Below the pieces are notes generated by a model. That model searched no databases. It saw nothing but the letters and a program-made list of their open reading frames with translations, and was not told the origin of the DNA. A stretch of DNA of 54,242 nucleotides. Origin: a virus. The position numbers were made by a program, and so were the translations under genes. This document shows, piece after piece, positions 21,952 to 29,650 of the stretch. The stretch spans positions 1 to 54,242 of IMG/VR virus record IMGVR_UViG_3300046835_000018; one strand, 5' to 3'. The first letter of the stretch is position 1, and every line of letters begins with the position of its first letter.

Positions 21952-22313
21952 TGGGTGGTCACCCGATGGAGAACGTTCCCGATCCTCGACACGAGGAGCA
22001 GCAGACCGCCTTGGAGAAGCTGCGAGCACTCTTCGTAGCCCAGCCAAAGCCGTCAGCTCCAAGGCCTGAGGTTACTCCGAACCGCAAGGACCTTCGCTCG
22101 AAGGGAATCGGCACGAGCAAGTCGTTCACCAAGGGTACTCCTTTCGCGAGGATGACCCGCTACAAGGTGAACGGATCCGATCTCGACCGCTACGTCACGT
22201 TCTACTACAAGGACGAGAACGGCAAGACGACCAAGAGGGTCACGCTCCCGAAGGACAAGGTCGACATGGACTCGGTTCGTGCCCAGAGAGAGGCTCAACG
22301 TGCCGCTCGGTGA
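21948..22313 (+). CDS. Basic protein, unknown
   Basis: A 121-residue protein with ATG 21948 (or 21951) overlapping the queE stop. It is Lys/Arg-rich; residues 68-105 look like a small beta domain (ARMTRYKVNGSDLDRYVTFYYKDENGKTTKRVTL). It sits between queE and folE. DNA binding is plausible from charge alone. Confidence 0.6.
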   Translation: MMGGHPMENVPDPRHEEQQTALEKLRALFVAQPKPSAPRPEVTPNRKDLRSKGIGTSKSFTKGTPFARMTRYKVNGSDLDRYVTFYYKDENGKTTKRVTLPKDKVDMDSVRAQREAQRAAR

Positions 22314-22974
22314 TCCGCTCCGCAACATCAATCCTGAACTGCGACTCAAGATCGAAGAGAGGATGGCCCACATGACCAACGCACTCGGAGCGGACGGACC
22401 TACATTCCGTCAGATGGCCTTGGACAAGGAGGCTGAAGAGGCTGCCGAGGTTGTTCTTCGCCTCGCTTGCGACCTCGACGTGAACGACATGCACGGCAAG
22501 GAGACACCGCTGCGCTTCGTCCAGATGCTTCGGGAGCTCACCACGCCGCAGCCAATCAAATGGAAGACGTTCCCGAACGAGGGATACGATGAGATGATCA
22601 TCGAGCGGAACATTCCGTTCACAAGCCTCTGCAACCACCACGTCATCCCATTCATCGGCGTCGCTCATGTCGGCTACATCCCCGACAAGATCGTTCCGGG
22701 TCTCAGCAAGATCGCCCGAGTCGTCCAGCACTACGCCAAGGCTCTCCAGGTTCAGGAGAAGCTGACCAAGCAGGTCGCAGACTTCCTGGAAGAGAACATG
22801 CAGCCTCTCGGTGTCGCCGTCGTGCTCGAGGCTGAGCACATGTGCATGACGATCCGAGGCGTGCAAGTTCCCGGCACAACAACGTACACGGCTGCAATGC
22901 GTGGACGCTTCGCCGACCACGAGAAGACCGCAAAGGCTGAGTTCCTCAGCCGTATCAACGGGAGTCACCGATGA
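22300..22974 (+). CDS. folE: FolE, GTP cyclohydrolase I
   Basis: A 224-residue protein. GTG 22300 or GTG 22279 are both possible; both overlap the previous gene. Zinc and active-site residues are seen in CNHHVIPFIGVAHVGYIPD and EAEHMCMTIRGV, with GLSKIARVV and the C-terminal TTYTAAMRG motifs of the family. It makes dihydroneopterin triphosphate from GTP, the first step to preQ0. It gives the phage a pathway independent of host folate supply. Confidence 0.92.
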   Translation: MPLGDPLRNINPELRLKIEERMAHMTNALGADGPTFRQMALDKEAEEAAEVVLRLACDLDVNDMHGKETPLRFVQMLRELTTPQPIKWKTFPNEGYDEMIIERNIPFTSLCNHHVIPFIGVAHVGYIPDKIVPGLSKIARVVQHYAKALQVQEKLTKQVADFLEENMQPLGVAVVLEAEHMCMTIRGVQVPGTTTYTAAMRGRFADHEKTAKAEFLSRINGSHR

Positions 22975-23306
22975 CCGAGCCTGAAGAAGTCGATCCTGCA
23001 AAGGTCGAGTTCGCCCAGTTCATCACCGAACTCAGCAAAGAGTTCGACGATGTAACCTTCGATCGACACAAGATGGGCGCCGAGAAGTATGGCGCTGGCA
23101 AGTTCCTCACGGTCGACACGATCACCGAGGCGTTGGAGGAGATTGCCGACTTCTCCAACTACATGCGGTACACCTACATCCGACTGCGCCTTCTACAGGA
23201 GCGCATCTTCATGATGCAGGCCGAGAACTTGCCGGAAGAGACCGTTCCGATCACCGGCTTCATCAAGTCGTCCGAGGCAACAGCAGTTCGACCTCCGAAG
23301 GAGTGA
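22971..23306 (+). CDS. MazG-like nucleotide pyrophosphohydrolase candidate
   Basis: A 111-residue protein in ATGA overlap with folE. KMGAEKYGAGKF followed by TITEALEEIADFSNYMRYTYIRL resembles the E-E-x-x-D helical motif of all-alpha NTP pyrophosphohydrolases and phage dATP/dGTP diphosphohydrolases. It could adjust purine pools for deazapurine synthesis or DNA replication. The family match is by motif reading only. Confidence 0.55.
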   Translation: MTEPEEVDPAKVEFAQFITELSKEFDDVTFDRHKMGAEKYGAGKFLTVDTITEALEEIADFSNYMRYTYIRLRLLQERIFMMQAENLPEETVPITGFIKSSEATAVRPPKE

Positions 23307-23307
23307 C

Positions 23308-23430
23308 ATGAAAGAGTTCTTCCTAGACATGATGGCAAACCTCATTGGAACAGGTCTTGCCTTCGTGTGCCTCATGGTGGCTATCAAGTGGCAAGACAGT
23401 AGCAACAAGAAGCGGAAGGCAGGAGAGTGA
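23308..23430 (+). CDS. 40-residue membrane protein
   Basis: ATG 23308, TGA 23428-23430; the end overlaps the next GTG. One hydrophobic helix (LIGTGLAFVCLMVAI) follows an acidic start, ending in SSNKKRKAGE. It lies between the MazG-like and dpdA genes. Role unknown. Confidence 0.5.
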   Translation: MKEFFLDMMANLIGTGLAFVCLMVAIKWQDSSNKKRKAGE

Positions 23431-24170
23431 AGGCTGCACTGATTGCTCCGAAGGGGTACGAGCACACAGTACTCCAAAGCGACATCCACCTCATCCTTCC
23501 CTTCAAGGACACGCTATCCAATCCCAACTACCTCCGAACCTACATGGACGCGAAAGACCGAGGGGATTATATCATCCTCGATAATGGTTGTGCTGAGGGT
23601 GACCTGGTAACCAACCAGGCACTCGCAGAGGCAGCTCACGTTTTCCAGCCAGATGAAGTCGTCGCTCCTGACGTCATGGGTAGCTACACAGGCACTCGTG
23701 CACTCACTCATGAGTTCCTTCGGGAATTCGAGGGCGACTACAAGATCATGGCTGTCCTTCAGGGCGAGTACTGGATCGACCTCGAAGCTCTTCTGGCGTA
23801 CTACGTCACAGAAGCTCGGATCACGACCATCGGCATCCCGAAGGTGCTCGTAAAGAACCGAGGTGATACCATGCGAGTTCGTATTGCCAGACACATCGCG
23901 GCAACGTATCCTGATCGCTTCGACATCCATCTCCTCGGAGCGAGTCCTCACTTCACGGACGAACTGGACCTGCTTAGCTTCTCTTCAGGGATCAGGTCTA
24001 CCGATTCAGCTCTCCCGTACAAGTTCACGTACGCCAAGCAGGAGCTCGGCTTCGACAAGGCTCACGTCAAGCGTTGGCCTGGCTACTTCAAAGAAGAGGT
24101 GAACCTCGATCCTGAACTGCTGGAATCCAACGTTCGCACCTACATGAGATGGGCGGCGAGGCATAAGTGA
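23427..24170 (+). CDS. dpdA: DpdA-like DNA 7-deazaguanine transglycosylase
   Basis: A 247-residue protein from GTG 23427. The sequence has features of the TGT/DpdA barrel: LDNGCAEG, VVAPDVMGS (candidate catalytic Asp), MAVLQGE, GIPKV and the FSSGIRSTDSALP loop. DpdA enzymes exchange guanine in DNA for preQ0. With QueC, QueD, QueE and FolE next to it, and no tRNA-type zinc domain, DNA is the likely substrate. No QueF-like or amidotransferase gene is seen, so unmodified preQ0 is the predicted base. Confidence 0.82.
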   Translation: MKAALIAPKGYEHTVLQSDIHLILPFKDTLSNPNYLRTYMDAKDRGDYIILDNGCAEGDLVTNQALAEAAHVFQPDEVVAPDVMGSYTGTRALTHEFLREFEGDYKIMAVLQGEYWIDLEALLAYYVTEARITTIGIPKVLVKNRGDTMRVRIARHIAATYPDRFDIHLLGASPHFTDELDLLSFSSGIRSTDSALPYKFTYAKQELGFDKAHVKRWPGYFKEEVNLDPELLESNVRTYMRWAARHK

Positions 24171-26551
24171 AGGCGCAGCATCTAGGTGCTGACTGTGACA
24201 ACTGCCCTCTTCGCAGCGCCGCGTACGTGCCTACCAAATACCCACAGGGGCAACCGCAATTGGGCGAAGGCGCCAAGAAGATAGCGGTCGTAGGTGAAGC
24301 GCCAGGGTTTTACGAGGCGACATTCGGTCAGCCGTTCACTGGTCCTAGTGGCAAGTTGCTCAACACCATCCTCCAGCACCATGGCATCGAGCGCAACGAG
24401 GTGCTCCTAACCAATGTCACCCTATGTCGTCCTACGGATAATGCAACGCCTAGTAAGGATGCGGTTGCTGCATGCTCGGGTCGCCTCGCTCGTGAGCTTG
24501 CCGAGTGGGGTGCTACAGATGTACTTGCACTTGGTGGGACCGCTGGGACTCTGCTCGTGGCGGATACAGGGACGATCACTACCTTACGGATCGGGCCGGC
24601 AAAGAGTCCATCCCGACTTCTCACCAACAACGGAGTTGCGAGTACTACACGAGTTGTTGCGTCATGGCACCCGGCGTACTGCCTCCGAAACGCAGATGCG
24701 TTTCCAGCTCTGGTCACGGACGTAGGCAAGCTGTTCGAGACAAACGCCAAGGCATGGAGAGAGCCCGAGTGGCATCTGGCTGACGAAGAGGAACCAGCTC
24801 TCGACTACATCAAGATGCTCCAAGGGCTTGACCAGCCGATCATGATCGACATCGAGACAGGTCTCGACAAGGACGTCGACTTCGACCATCCGAACAACTA
24901 CGACATCCTGTGCGTCGGTATCGCATATGGACCTGACAGCGTTATCGTGATCGGCGAAGAGGCTCTCAAGTTCGACAGCGTGAGAGCCTCACTCAAGAAG
25001 TTGCTTCAGACCAAGAAGCTGATCGCTCAGAACGGTAAGTACGACCTCTCCGGCTTGTTCCCTTTGTTCGGCGCGCTCGAGCTTTGGTTCGACACGATGC
25101 TCGCCCACTACGCATTGGACGAACGACCTGGAGGTCATGGCCTAGACGTCATGGCGATCGAGCTTCTCGGATCACCTGACTGGAAAGCCGAGATCAAGAA
25201 GTACGTCCCGAGGCGTGGTAACTACGCAAACATTCCTCGACCGATCCTGTACAAGTACAATGCCCTCGACTGCGCTAACACGTGGCGACTGTACGAGGTC
25301 TTCGATGAGCAGCTCGAACGAACAGGCATGCGCCATGTTCACGACTTCCTCGTCAAGGCAGCTAACCAGCTCATGTTCCTCGAGCTGAATGGTATTGCAC
25401 TGGACAAGGACTACAGCAACCAGCTCATGAACGAGTACATCGAACGGCTTGATGTCATCGAGCAGGAGCTGGACGACATCGTCAGAGCGTCGACAGGTCA
25501 CCTCGAAGATGGACCGCTGCTCGGTATCAACCCTCGTTCACCGATGCAGGTGAAGAAGTACCTCGAGTCGCAGGGGGTCAAAGTTGCATCTACGAACGAA
25601 GCAACACTCACAGCGGTGCTCCCTCGACTGCGTGAGGGGAGTTCCCGACGAAGCTTTGTCGAGACTCTTCTCAGATACCGACGACAGCATAAGCTCTACA
25701 GTACATACATTGTTGGAATCCGCAAACGGGCTTACCGGGGACGTGTTTACACAACTTACATGCTCCATGGTACGACGAGCGGACGGCTGGCATCTCGAAA
25801 CCCGAATCTCCAGAACATTGTCCGTGATAAGGAGATCCGACGGCAGTTTAGTGTCAGTCGACCTGGTAACGTACTGATCCAGGCTGACTACAAGCAAGCC
25901 GAAGCACGTGTCATGACCTTCCTCGCTCAGGATGAGTATCTGCGAGAGATCCTGTCACGTGACGAAGAAGGGTATGACTTCTTCAACGAACTCTCAGATC
26001 AGCTGTACGGAGCTGGCAAGTGGGGTAAGGAACAACGAATCAGGACGAAGGCGTTCTTCTACGGCATCGGCTACGGTCGTGAGGCGTTCTCGATCGGCAA
26101 GGAGTACGGACTCACACCTGTCGAAGCTCAGAAGGCCTACGACGACTTCACCAACCTGATCCCAGGCATCGTCGCTTGGCAGGAGAGCATCAAGCGAACT
26201 GTCCTGTCAGGCAGGCCACTCCAGACGCCCTTCGGACGTCGTCGACACTTCTTCCTCATCACCGACCAGAACAAGAAGGATGTTCTCAATGAAGCCCTGT
26301 CCTACCTGCCACAATCTACTGCATCAGATATTTGCCTCAGCGCCCTTATACGAGTGCGTCCACTGCTTCGTGGTCTGGGTTTTCTCCGGCTCACGATTCA
26401 CGACGCCCTTGTTGCCGAGTGTGCCGAGGAAAAACAAGAGGAGGTCAGTAACCTACTCCGTGAAGTCATGGCCGACGAGGGACGTAAGTTCACAGGATAC
26501 CTCCCTTTCCCAGTCGACATTAGCGTCGGCAAATCCTGGGGCGAGCTCTGA
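24167..26551 (+). CDS. Uracil-DNA glycosylase / family A DNA polymerase fusion
   Basis: A 794-residue protein from GTG 24167 (GTGA overlap). The N-terminal ~200 residues form a family-4-type UDG: CDNCPL, GEAPGFYEATFGQPFTGPSGKLL and late WHPAY. Next is a 3'-5' exonuclease (MIDIETG, about residue 225). The polymerase has DYKQAEARVM (motif A), RTKAFFYGIGYG (motif B) and IHDALVAE (motif C, HDA in place of HDE). This is the replicative polymerase. The fusion is known in some actinophages and would remove uracil near the fork. Confidence 0.93.
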   Translation: MKAQHLGADCDNCPLRSAAYVPTKYPQGQPQLGEGAKKIAVVGEAPGFYEATFGQPFTGPSGKLLNTILQHHGIERNEVLLTNVTLCRPTDNATPSKDAVAACSGRLARELAEWGATDVLALGGTAGTLLVADTGTITTLRIGPAKSPSRLLTNNGVASTTRVVASWHPAYCLRNADAFPALVTDVGKLFETNAKAWREPEWHLADEEEPALDYIKMLQGLDQPIMIDIETGLDKDVDFDHPNNYDILCVGIAYGPDSVIVIGEEALKFDSVRASLKKLLQTKKLIAQNGKYDLSGLFPLFGALELWFDTMLAHYALDERPGGHGLDVMAIELLGSPDWKAEIKKYVPRRGNYANIPRPILYKYNALDCANTWRLYEVFDEQLERTGMRHVHDFLVKAANQLMFLELNGIALDKDYSNQLMNEYIERLDVIEQELDDIVRASTGHLEDGPLLGINPRSPMQVKKYLESQGVKVASTNEATLTAVLPRLREGSSRRSFVETLLRYRRQHKLYSTYIVGIRKRAYRGRVYTTYMLHGTTSGRLASRNPNLQNIVRDKEIRRQFSVSRPGNVLIQADYKQAEARVMTFLAQDEYLREILSRDEEGYDFFNELSDQLYGAGKWGKEQRIRTKAFFYGIGYGREAFSIGKEYGLTPVEAQKAYDDFTNLIPGIVAWQESIKRTVLSGRPLQTPFGRRRHFFLITDQNKKDVLNEALSYLPQSTASDICLSALIRVRPLLRGLGFLRLTIHDALVAECAEEKQEEVSNLLREVMADEGRKFTGYLPFPVDISVGKSWGEL

Positions 26552-26700
26552 TGAGGCTCCTGCTATGGCTAGCGCATAAGTTCGTAGACTTCCTCATCTG
26601 GATTGTCAGTCACGCAGACAAGTGCATACACGGCAAGCCGATGTGTGATGCATGCAAACGCGAATGGCACAAGACCCGTCACTCGGCAGGAGGCTGGTAA
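26551..26700 (+). CDS. Small membrane-associated Cys protein
   Basis: A 49-residue protein from ATG 26551 (TGATG overlap) to TAA 26698. A hydrophobic start (LLLWLAHKFVDFLIWIV) is followed by HADKCIHGKPMCDACKREWHK, a compact His/Cys zinc-like cluster. The next gene begins immediately. Confidence 0.55.
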   Translation: MRLLLWLAHKFVDFLIWIVSHADKCIHGKPMCDACKREWHKTRHSAGGW

Positions 26701-27036
26701 GTGAGAGGAACTGAATCTGAGATCGGCACGGAGCGTGTATCTGCGAATGGATACCGCTACCGGAAGATCTCCAACGGCAAGTGGATACTCGTTCACCGTC
26801 TCATGGCTGAAGAGATGCTTGAACGAGAACTCCACGAGAGTGAGTACGCATCCTTCAAGGATGGCGATCGGACCAACTTCGATCCTTCGAACATCGTCGT
26901 GCTCACCCGAGGTGCTCGGTCGCTCAAGAAGCGTCAGGCACAACTCACAGTACGTATCCAAGAGCTTCAGGCTGCCCTCGCCGACGTCAACAGCCGACTA
27001 GAGGTCAGAGAGTCTCTCGGTAGTGATGTAGAATAG
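26701..27036 (+). CDS. HNH endonuclease
   Basis: A 111-residue protein with GTG start at 26701. ILVHRLMAEEML then FKDGDRTNFDPSNIVVL matches short HNH nucleases (His, Asn, and the DxxNxxPxNI loop). A C-terminal coiled coil (residues 75-105) is unusual and may dimerise it. It may be a homing-type or packaging-related nuclease; position between polymerase and resolvase does not decide. Confidence 0.75.
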   Translation: MRGTESEIGTERVSANGYRYRKISNGKWILVHRLMAEEMLERELHESEYASFKDGDRTNFDPSNIVVLTRGARSLKKRQAQLTVRIQELQAALADVNSRLEVRESLGSDVE

Positions 27037-27080
27037 ACGTTCTACAGACCTAGTTAGACTCTTTGTAGACTAAGTGAATC
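27035..27080 (-). promoter_or_regulatory. Phased GTCT array 2
   Basis: On the minus strand GTCT recurs at 11-10-11 spacing (AGAC at 27035, 27046, 27056, 27067 on the plus strand), with GATTC 10 bases ahead. The conserved core reads GTCTGTAGAACGTCTA. It lies directly after the HNH gene and before the 27192 operon. A further GTCT pair with 11-base spacing follows near 27112-27123. Confidence 0.75.
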
Positions 27081-27147
27081 TATAGCCTCACTAGATGGAG
27101 CTGCAGAATCGTCTCTTTGCGGTCTAACGCGTTCGTAGTTGTCACTC

Positions 27148-27190
27148 ACCCACAGGGCCGATGAGCCGCTATTGGGAATGGAGGAACTAA
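27148..27190 (+). promoter_or_regulatory. ACCCACAGGGCC motif and ribosome-site leader
   Basis: ACCCACAGGGCC (27148-27159) is followed by GAATGGAGGAACTAA (27176-27190) before ATG 27192. The same pair, motif then identical 15-mer, occurs at 12940-12974. The leader is therefore a repeated unit. Confidence 0.6.
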
Positions 27191-27191
27191 G

Positions 27192-27686
27192 ATGTTCGTT
27201 GTGACTGGTGGTAGAGCGTCTGGGAAGACCTCTGCCATCGTTAGATGGTTGCTAGAGAATCCTATGGGACGGGGTGTGGTGGTGCTCAATGAGCAGCGCC
27301 GGACTCACCTACTGCGCATGCTGCAAGATCGTCTGCCTCGGCATGACTGGAGGCCTCACGTCATCTCGATCGCAGGCATTGACCTTCGTGGCCTGCCTCG
27401 ACGCGGACGACTGTTCGGGTTCCACGAGATGGCGGTCGACGACCTGCAGGAAGTCTTCACCGAGATGTTCGGCAGCGACTTGGAGTTCGCAACGCTGAAC
27501 GCTACGTGGCTACCTCTCGGAGGTGAGGAGCCGGTCAAGGCTGAAGCCGAGTACTACCCAACGGCCCTCGAGCTGATTGACCGGGAGCTCAACGAAAACC
27601 CTCCGACGTCCAAGAAGAAGGTTGCACCTTCACCGATGCTCGCTGTTCGCAGAAGAGCGATCACGGGGACGGTCGATGAAGCCTAA
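27192..27686 (+). CDS. P-loop NTPase
   Basis: A 164-residue protein from ATG 27192 with GGAGG 8 bases upstream. Walker A GGRASGKT lies at residues 6-13. RGVVVLNEQRR is a plausible beta-strand/arginine region. It is short for a helicase; kinase-like or DNA-transaction ATPase roles are possible. It overlaps the RuvC-like gene. Confidence 0.7.
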   Translation: MFVVTGGRASGKTSAIVRWLLENPMGRGVVVLNEQRRTHLLRMLQDRLPRHDWRPHVISIAGIDLRGLPRRGRLFGFHEMAVDDLQEVFTEMFGSDLEFATLNATWLPLGGEEPVKAEAEYYPTALELIDRELNENPPTSKKKVAPSPMLAVRRRAITGTVDEA

Positions 27687-28188
27687 GGTCATCATCGCCA
27701 TCGACCCCGGAGGTACTACTGGCATTGCCTGGTGCACCTTAGGGCCTGATGGTCCTATCTGGGGTCGCGAAGAGATCGGCCCTTGCACCGACGATGCTGA
27801 GCTGGCTCTAGTGCTGCGGTACATCACCGACGTCACAAGGTACGCTGAGCCCTTCAACAACAGGCCTGACCAGGTCGTTGTGATCTGTGAGCGTTTCGAG
27901 TTCAGGCTCGACGAACGCTCTCGAACCAAGATCGACTACACCGCCGCTGAGGTTATCGGCGCCTTAAGGATATGGGCGCACGAAAGGCCTTACGTCAGAT
28001 TGGTTATGACAGGTGCAGGCCTCGGAAAGGGCTTCTGGTCTGACGACAAGATCAAGACTCTCGGCCTGTGGGTGCCTGGCCAGCGGCACGCCACTGACGC
28101 ACTTCGGCACCTGCTCCGCTACCGATTGTTCGCAATGAACCACACCGAGCTGCTTCAGCCATTCAAGCCTGAGCCGTCTTCCGAGTAG
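27676..28188 (+). CDS. RuvC-like Holliday-junction resolvase
   Basis: A 170-residue protein from ATG 27676. The RNase H fold is indicated by IAIDPGGTTGIAW (first acidic residue), VVVICERFEF (second) and RHATDALRHLLRYRL (last Asp on a helix). Phage RuvC-type nucleases resolve branched DNA before packaging. It is the last gene of the plus-strand arm. Confidence 0.85.
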   Translation: MKPKVIIAIDPGGTTGIAWCTLGPDGPIWGREEIGPCTDDAELALVLRYITDVTRYAEPFNNRPDQVVVICERFEFRLDERSRTKIDYTAAEVIGALRIWAHERPYVRLVMTGAGLGKGFWSDDKIKTLGLWVPGQRHATDALRHLLRYRLFAMNHTELLQPFKPEPSSE

Positions 28189-28192
28189 AGCA

Positions 28193-28236
28193 CTAGCCCG
28201 GCATCGCAGGGGAGGGTATCCTGGATGCCGGGCTAG
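28193..28236. terminator. Bidirectional terminator between converging arms
   Basis: CTAGCCCGGCATC (28193-28205) pairs perfectly with 28224-28236 over 13 bp. It separates the converging plus and minus operons. CTCTTT follows on the plus side. A shared terminator is the natural reading. Confidence 0.8.
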
Positions 28237-28244
28237 CGGTCTCT

Positions 28245-28598
28245 TTAGCAGAAATTCCCTGGTACAGGCAGGGGATTCTGCGAGCGCTCGAGATCTGTCC
28301 GTGTGCGTGTAGCTACGTACTCCTGCAGCGCCTTCAGTGTTTCAGCGCCTGTGGTCGAGCTGAGAATGGATGTGACCATGTCGTCGGTGGCTTTCCTGTC
28401 GTCAAAGCTCGCACGGTCACGGGCTCTAAGAGCAGCAGCACTCGCCTCACTGTACGCCGCCTGGCAGCGGTAGAGTCGAGTGACTTGGTACGATGCAACG
28501 AAACTCAGGATGATCGACAGTACCACCAAAAGGCGTAGGACTGTTTCACCCATCTTACTGACAAGGAAGTCTTGTGCCTTTCGTAGTAGCTGACCCAT
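28245..28598 (-). CDS. Membrane-anchored protein, lysis-cassette candidate
   Basis: A 117-residue protein. Residues 20-39 (VLRLLVVLSIILSFVASYQV) form a membrane helix; the C-terminal ~75 residues are soluble and helical. It is last in the late operon and adjoins two other small membrane proteins. The layout resembles holin/accessory-lysis sets of actinophages, but no family can be assigned. Confidence 0.6.
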   Translation of the reverse strand: MGQLLRKAQDFLVSKMGETVLRLLVVLSIILSFVASYQVTRLYRCQAAYSEASAAALRARDRASFDDRKATDDMVTSILSSTTGAETLKALQEYVATRTRTDLERSQNPLPVPGNFC

Positions 28599-28601
28599 TC
28601 G

Positions 28602-28697
28602 TTATCGCCTTCTCGTTACCCTCACTGCTACTCCTATGAACAGACCAACGATGTGCAGGACCATCATGATGACCAGAACTCTTTGCCAGTACGTCAT
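28602..28697 (-). CDS. 31-residue membrane peptide
   Basis: ATG at 28697 overlaps the previous stop (ATGA). The product is one helix (VLVIMMVLHIVGLFIGVAVRV) with a basic RRR end. Tight coupling to its neighbours supports a real gene. Possible pinholin-like or antiholin-like role. Confidence 0.55.
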   Translation of the reverse strand: MTYWQRVLVIMMVLHIVGLFIGVAVRVTRRR

Positions 28698-28891
28698 TGT
28701 GGTGGTGGCTCCTGCTTCTTGGTTGGGAATGGTGGGTTGAGCGCCAGCCATACCATTCCAGGTACTCCCCAGATTGCAGGATCGGGAATAGCCTCGCCGG
28801 CGAAGATCCACTTGCCGACTCCCACCAACATATAGATGGTCCAGACAATTGTAACTGCTGCCATGACGGCGCTTTTGATCCATCGATCCAC
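28694..28891 (-). CDS. Small membrane protein, holin candidate
   Basis: A 65-residue protein from GTG 28891. Two hydrophobic segments (residues 7-29 and 38-52) and a charged, Pro-rich C-terminus suit a class II holin. The ribosome site is weak. It lies directly after the tail genes. Confidence 0.55.
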   Translation of the reverse strand: MDRWIKSAVMAAVTIVWTIYMLVGVGKWIFAGEAIPDPAIWGVPGMVWLALNPPFPTKKQEPPPQ

Positions 28892-28909
28892 GCCGTCGCC
28901 TACCCCTCA

Positions 28910-29650
28910 CTAGAACGGTTCAACCAGGATAAGCCTGTCTGCGTAGTTGCCTGTCACACCAGTAGGGCTGGCACGATACATCATCTTGAACGTGTTAAGC
29001 CCTGGGTTGAGAACCGGCAGGCCTGCAATAGCCGGATCGAAGATGTGTGTGTACGAAGCCCTGAAGACACGGTGGTACAAAGTGCCACCAATGCTTGGAC
29101 TGATCTCTAGCAGGTCACCCAACGACCAGTCACCATTGCCTGCAAAGGTGGTTGCTCCTGAACACTCGAAGCTGATGCCGCAGTTGGATGATACAAGAGG
29201 GTTGGCAAAGGAGTGCTCGAGCGCTGCACCAATAGTTACCTTACATCGACGCGATTCTCCTACCAGTGCCGTTACCGTAGGACCAGCTGTTCCAGTAGTC
29301 GGATCAGTATAGCCCATACCAGTAAGCCCAGTTATCGTAGCTGCGCCTGTATCGAAAGAGCCCCCTTGCCCAAAGGCTAGGGCCGCCAAGCGTACCTCTT
29401 CACCAGAGGAAGTCTCGACAGCTGCGATGTCGTACGAGCCGTCATCGAGCAAGCCAATGCGAATGGTTTCGTTGCCATCAGCATCGACAATGACGATGCG
29501 ACCTTCCCTGATTGTCAGCGTGCCTCGGTCGATCGTTGAGCTGCCGAGTCGAGTCGTTGACTCCATCACACCGAGTCTTCGTTCGAGCTCAGCTACACGT
29601 GCGATGATATCTGTGTCGTCGCTACGATAGCGACCACGTGTACTAGACAT
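28910..29650 (-). CDS. Minor tail protein
   Basis: A 246-residue protein from ATG 29650, overlapping the hub gene by 8 bases. Residues 10-35 form a short coiled coil (IIARVAELERRLGVMES), followed by beta-repeat DRGTLTIREGRIVIVDADGNETIRIG, a pattern seen in phage tip and fibre proteins. The C-terminal domain is beta-rich. Likely part of the tail tip. Confidence 0.65.
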   Translation of the reverse strand: MSSTRGRYRSDDTDIIARVAELERRLGVMESTTRLGSSTIDRGTLTIREGRIVIVDADGNETIRIGLLDDGSYDIAAVETSSGEEVRLAALAFGQGGSFDTGAATITGLTGMGYTDPTTGTAGPTVTALVGESRRCKVTIGAALEHSFANPLVSSNCGISFECSGATTFAGNGDWSLGDLLEISPSIGGTLYHRVFRASYTHIFDPAIAGLPVLNPGLNTFKMMYRASPTGVTGNYADRLILVEPF

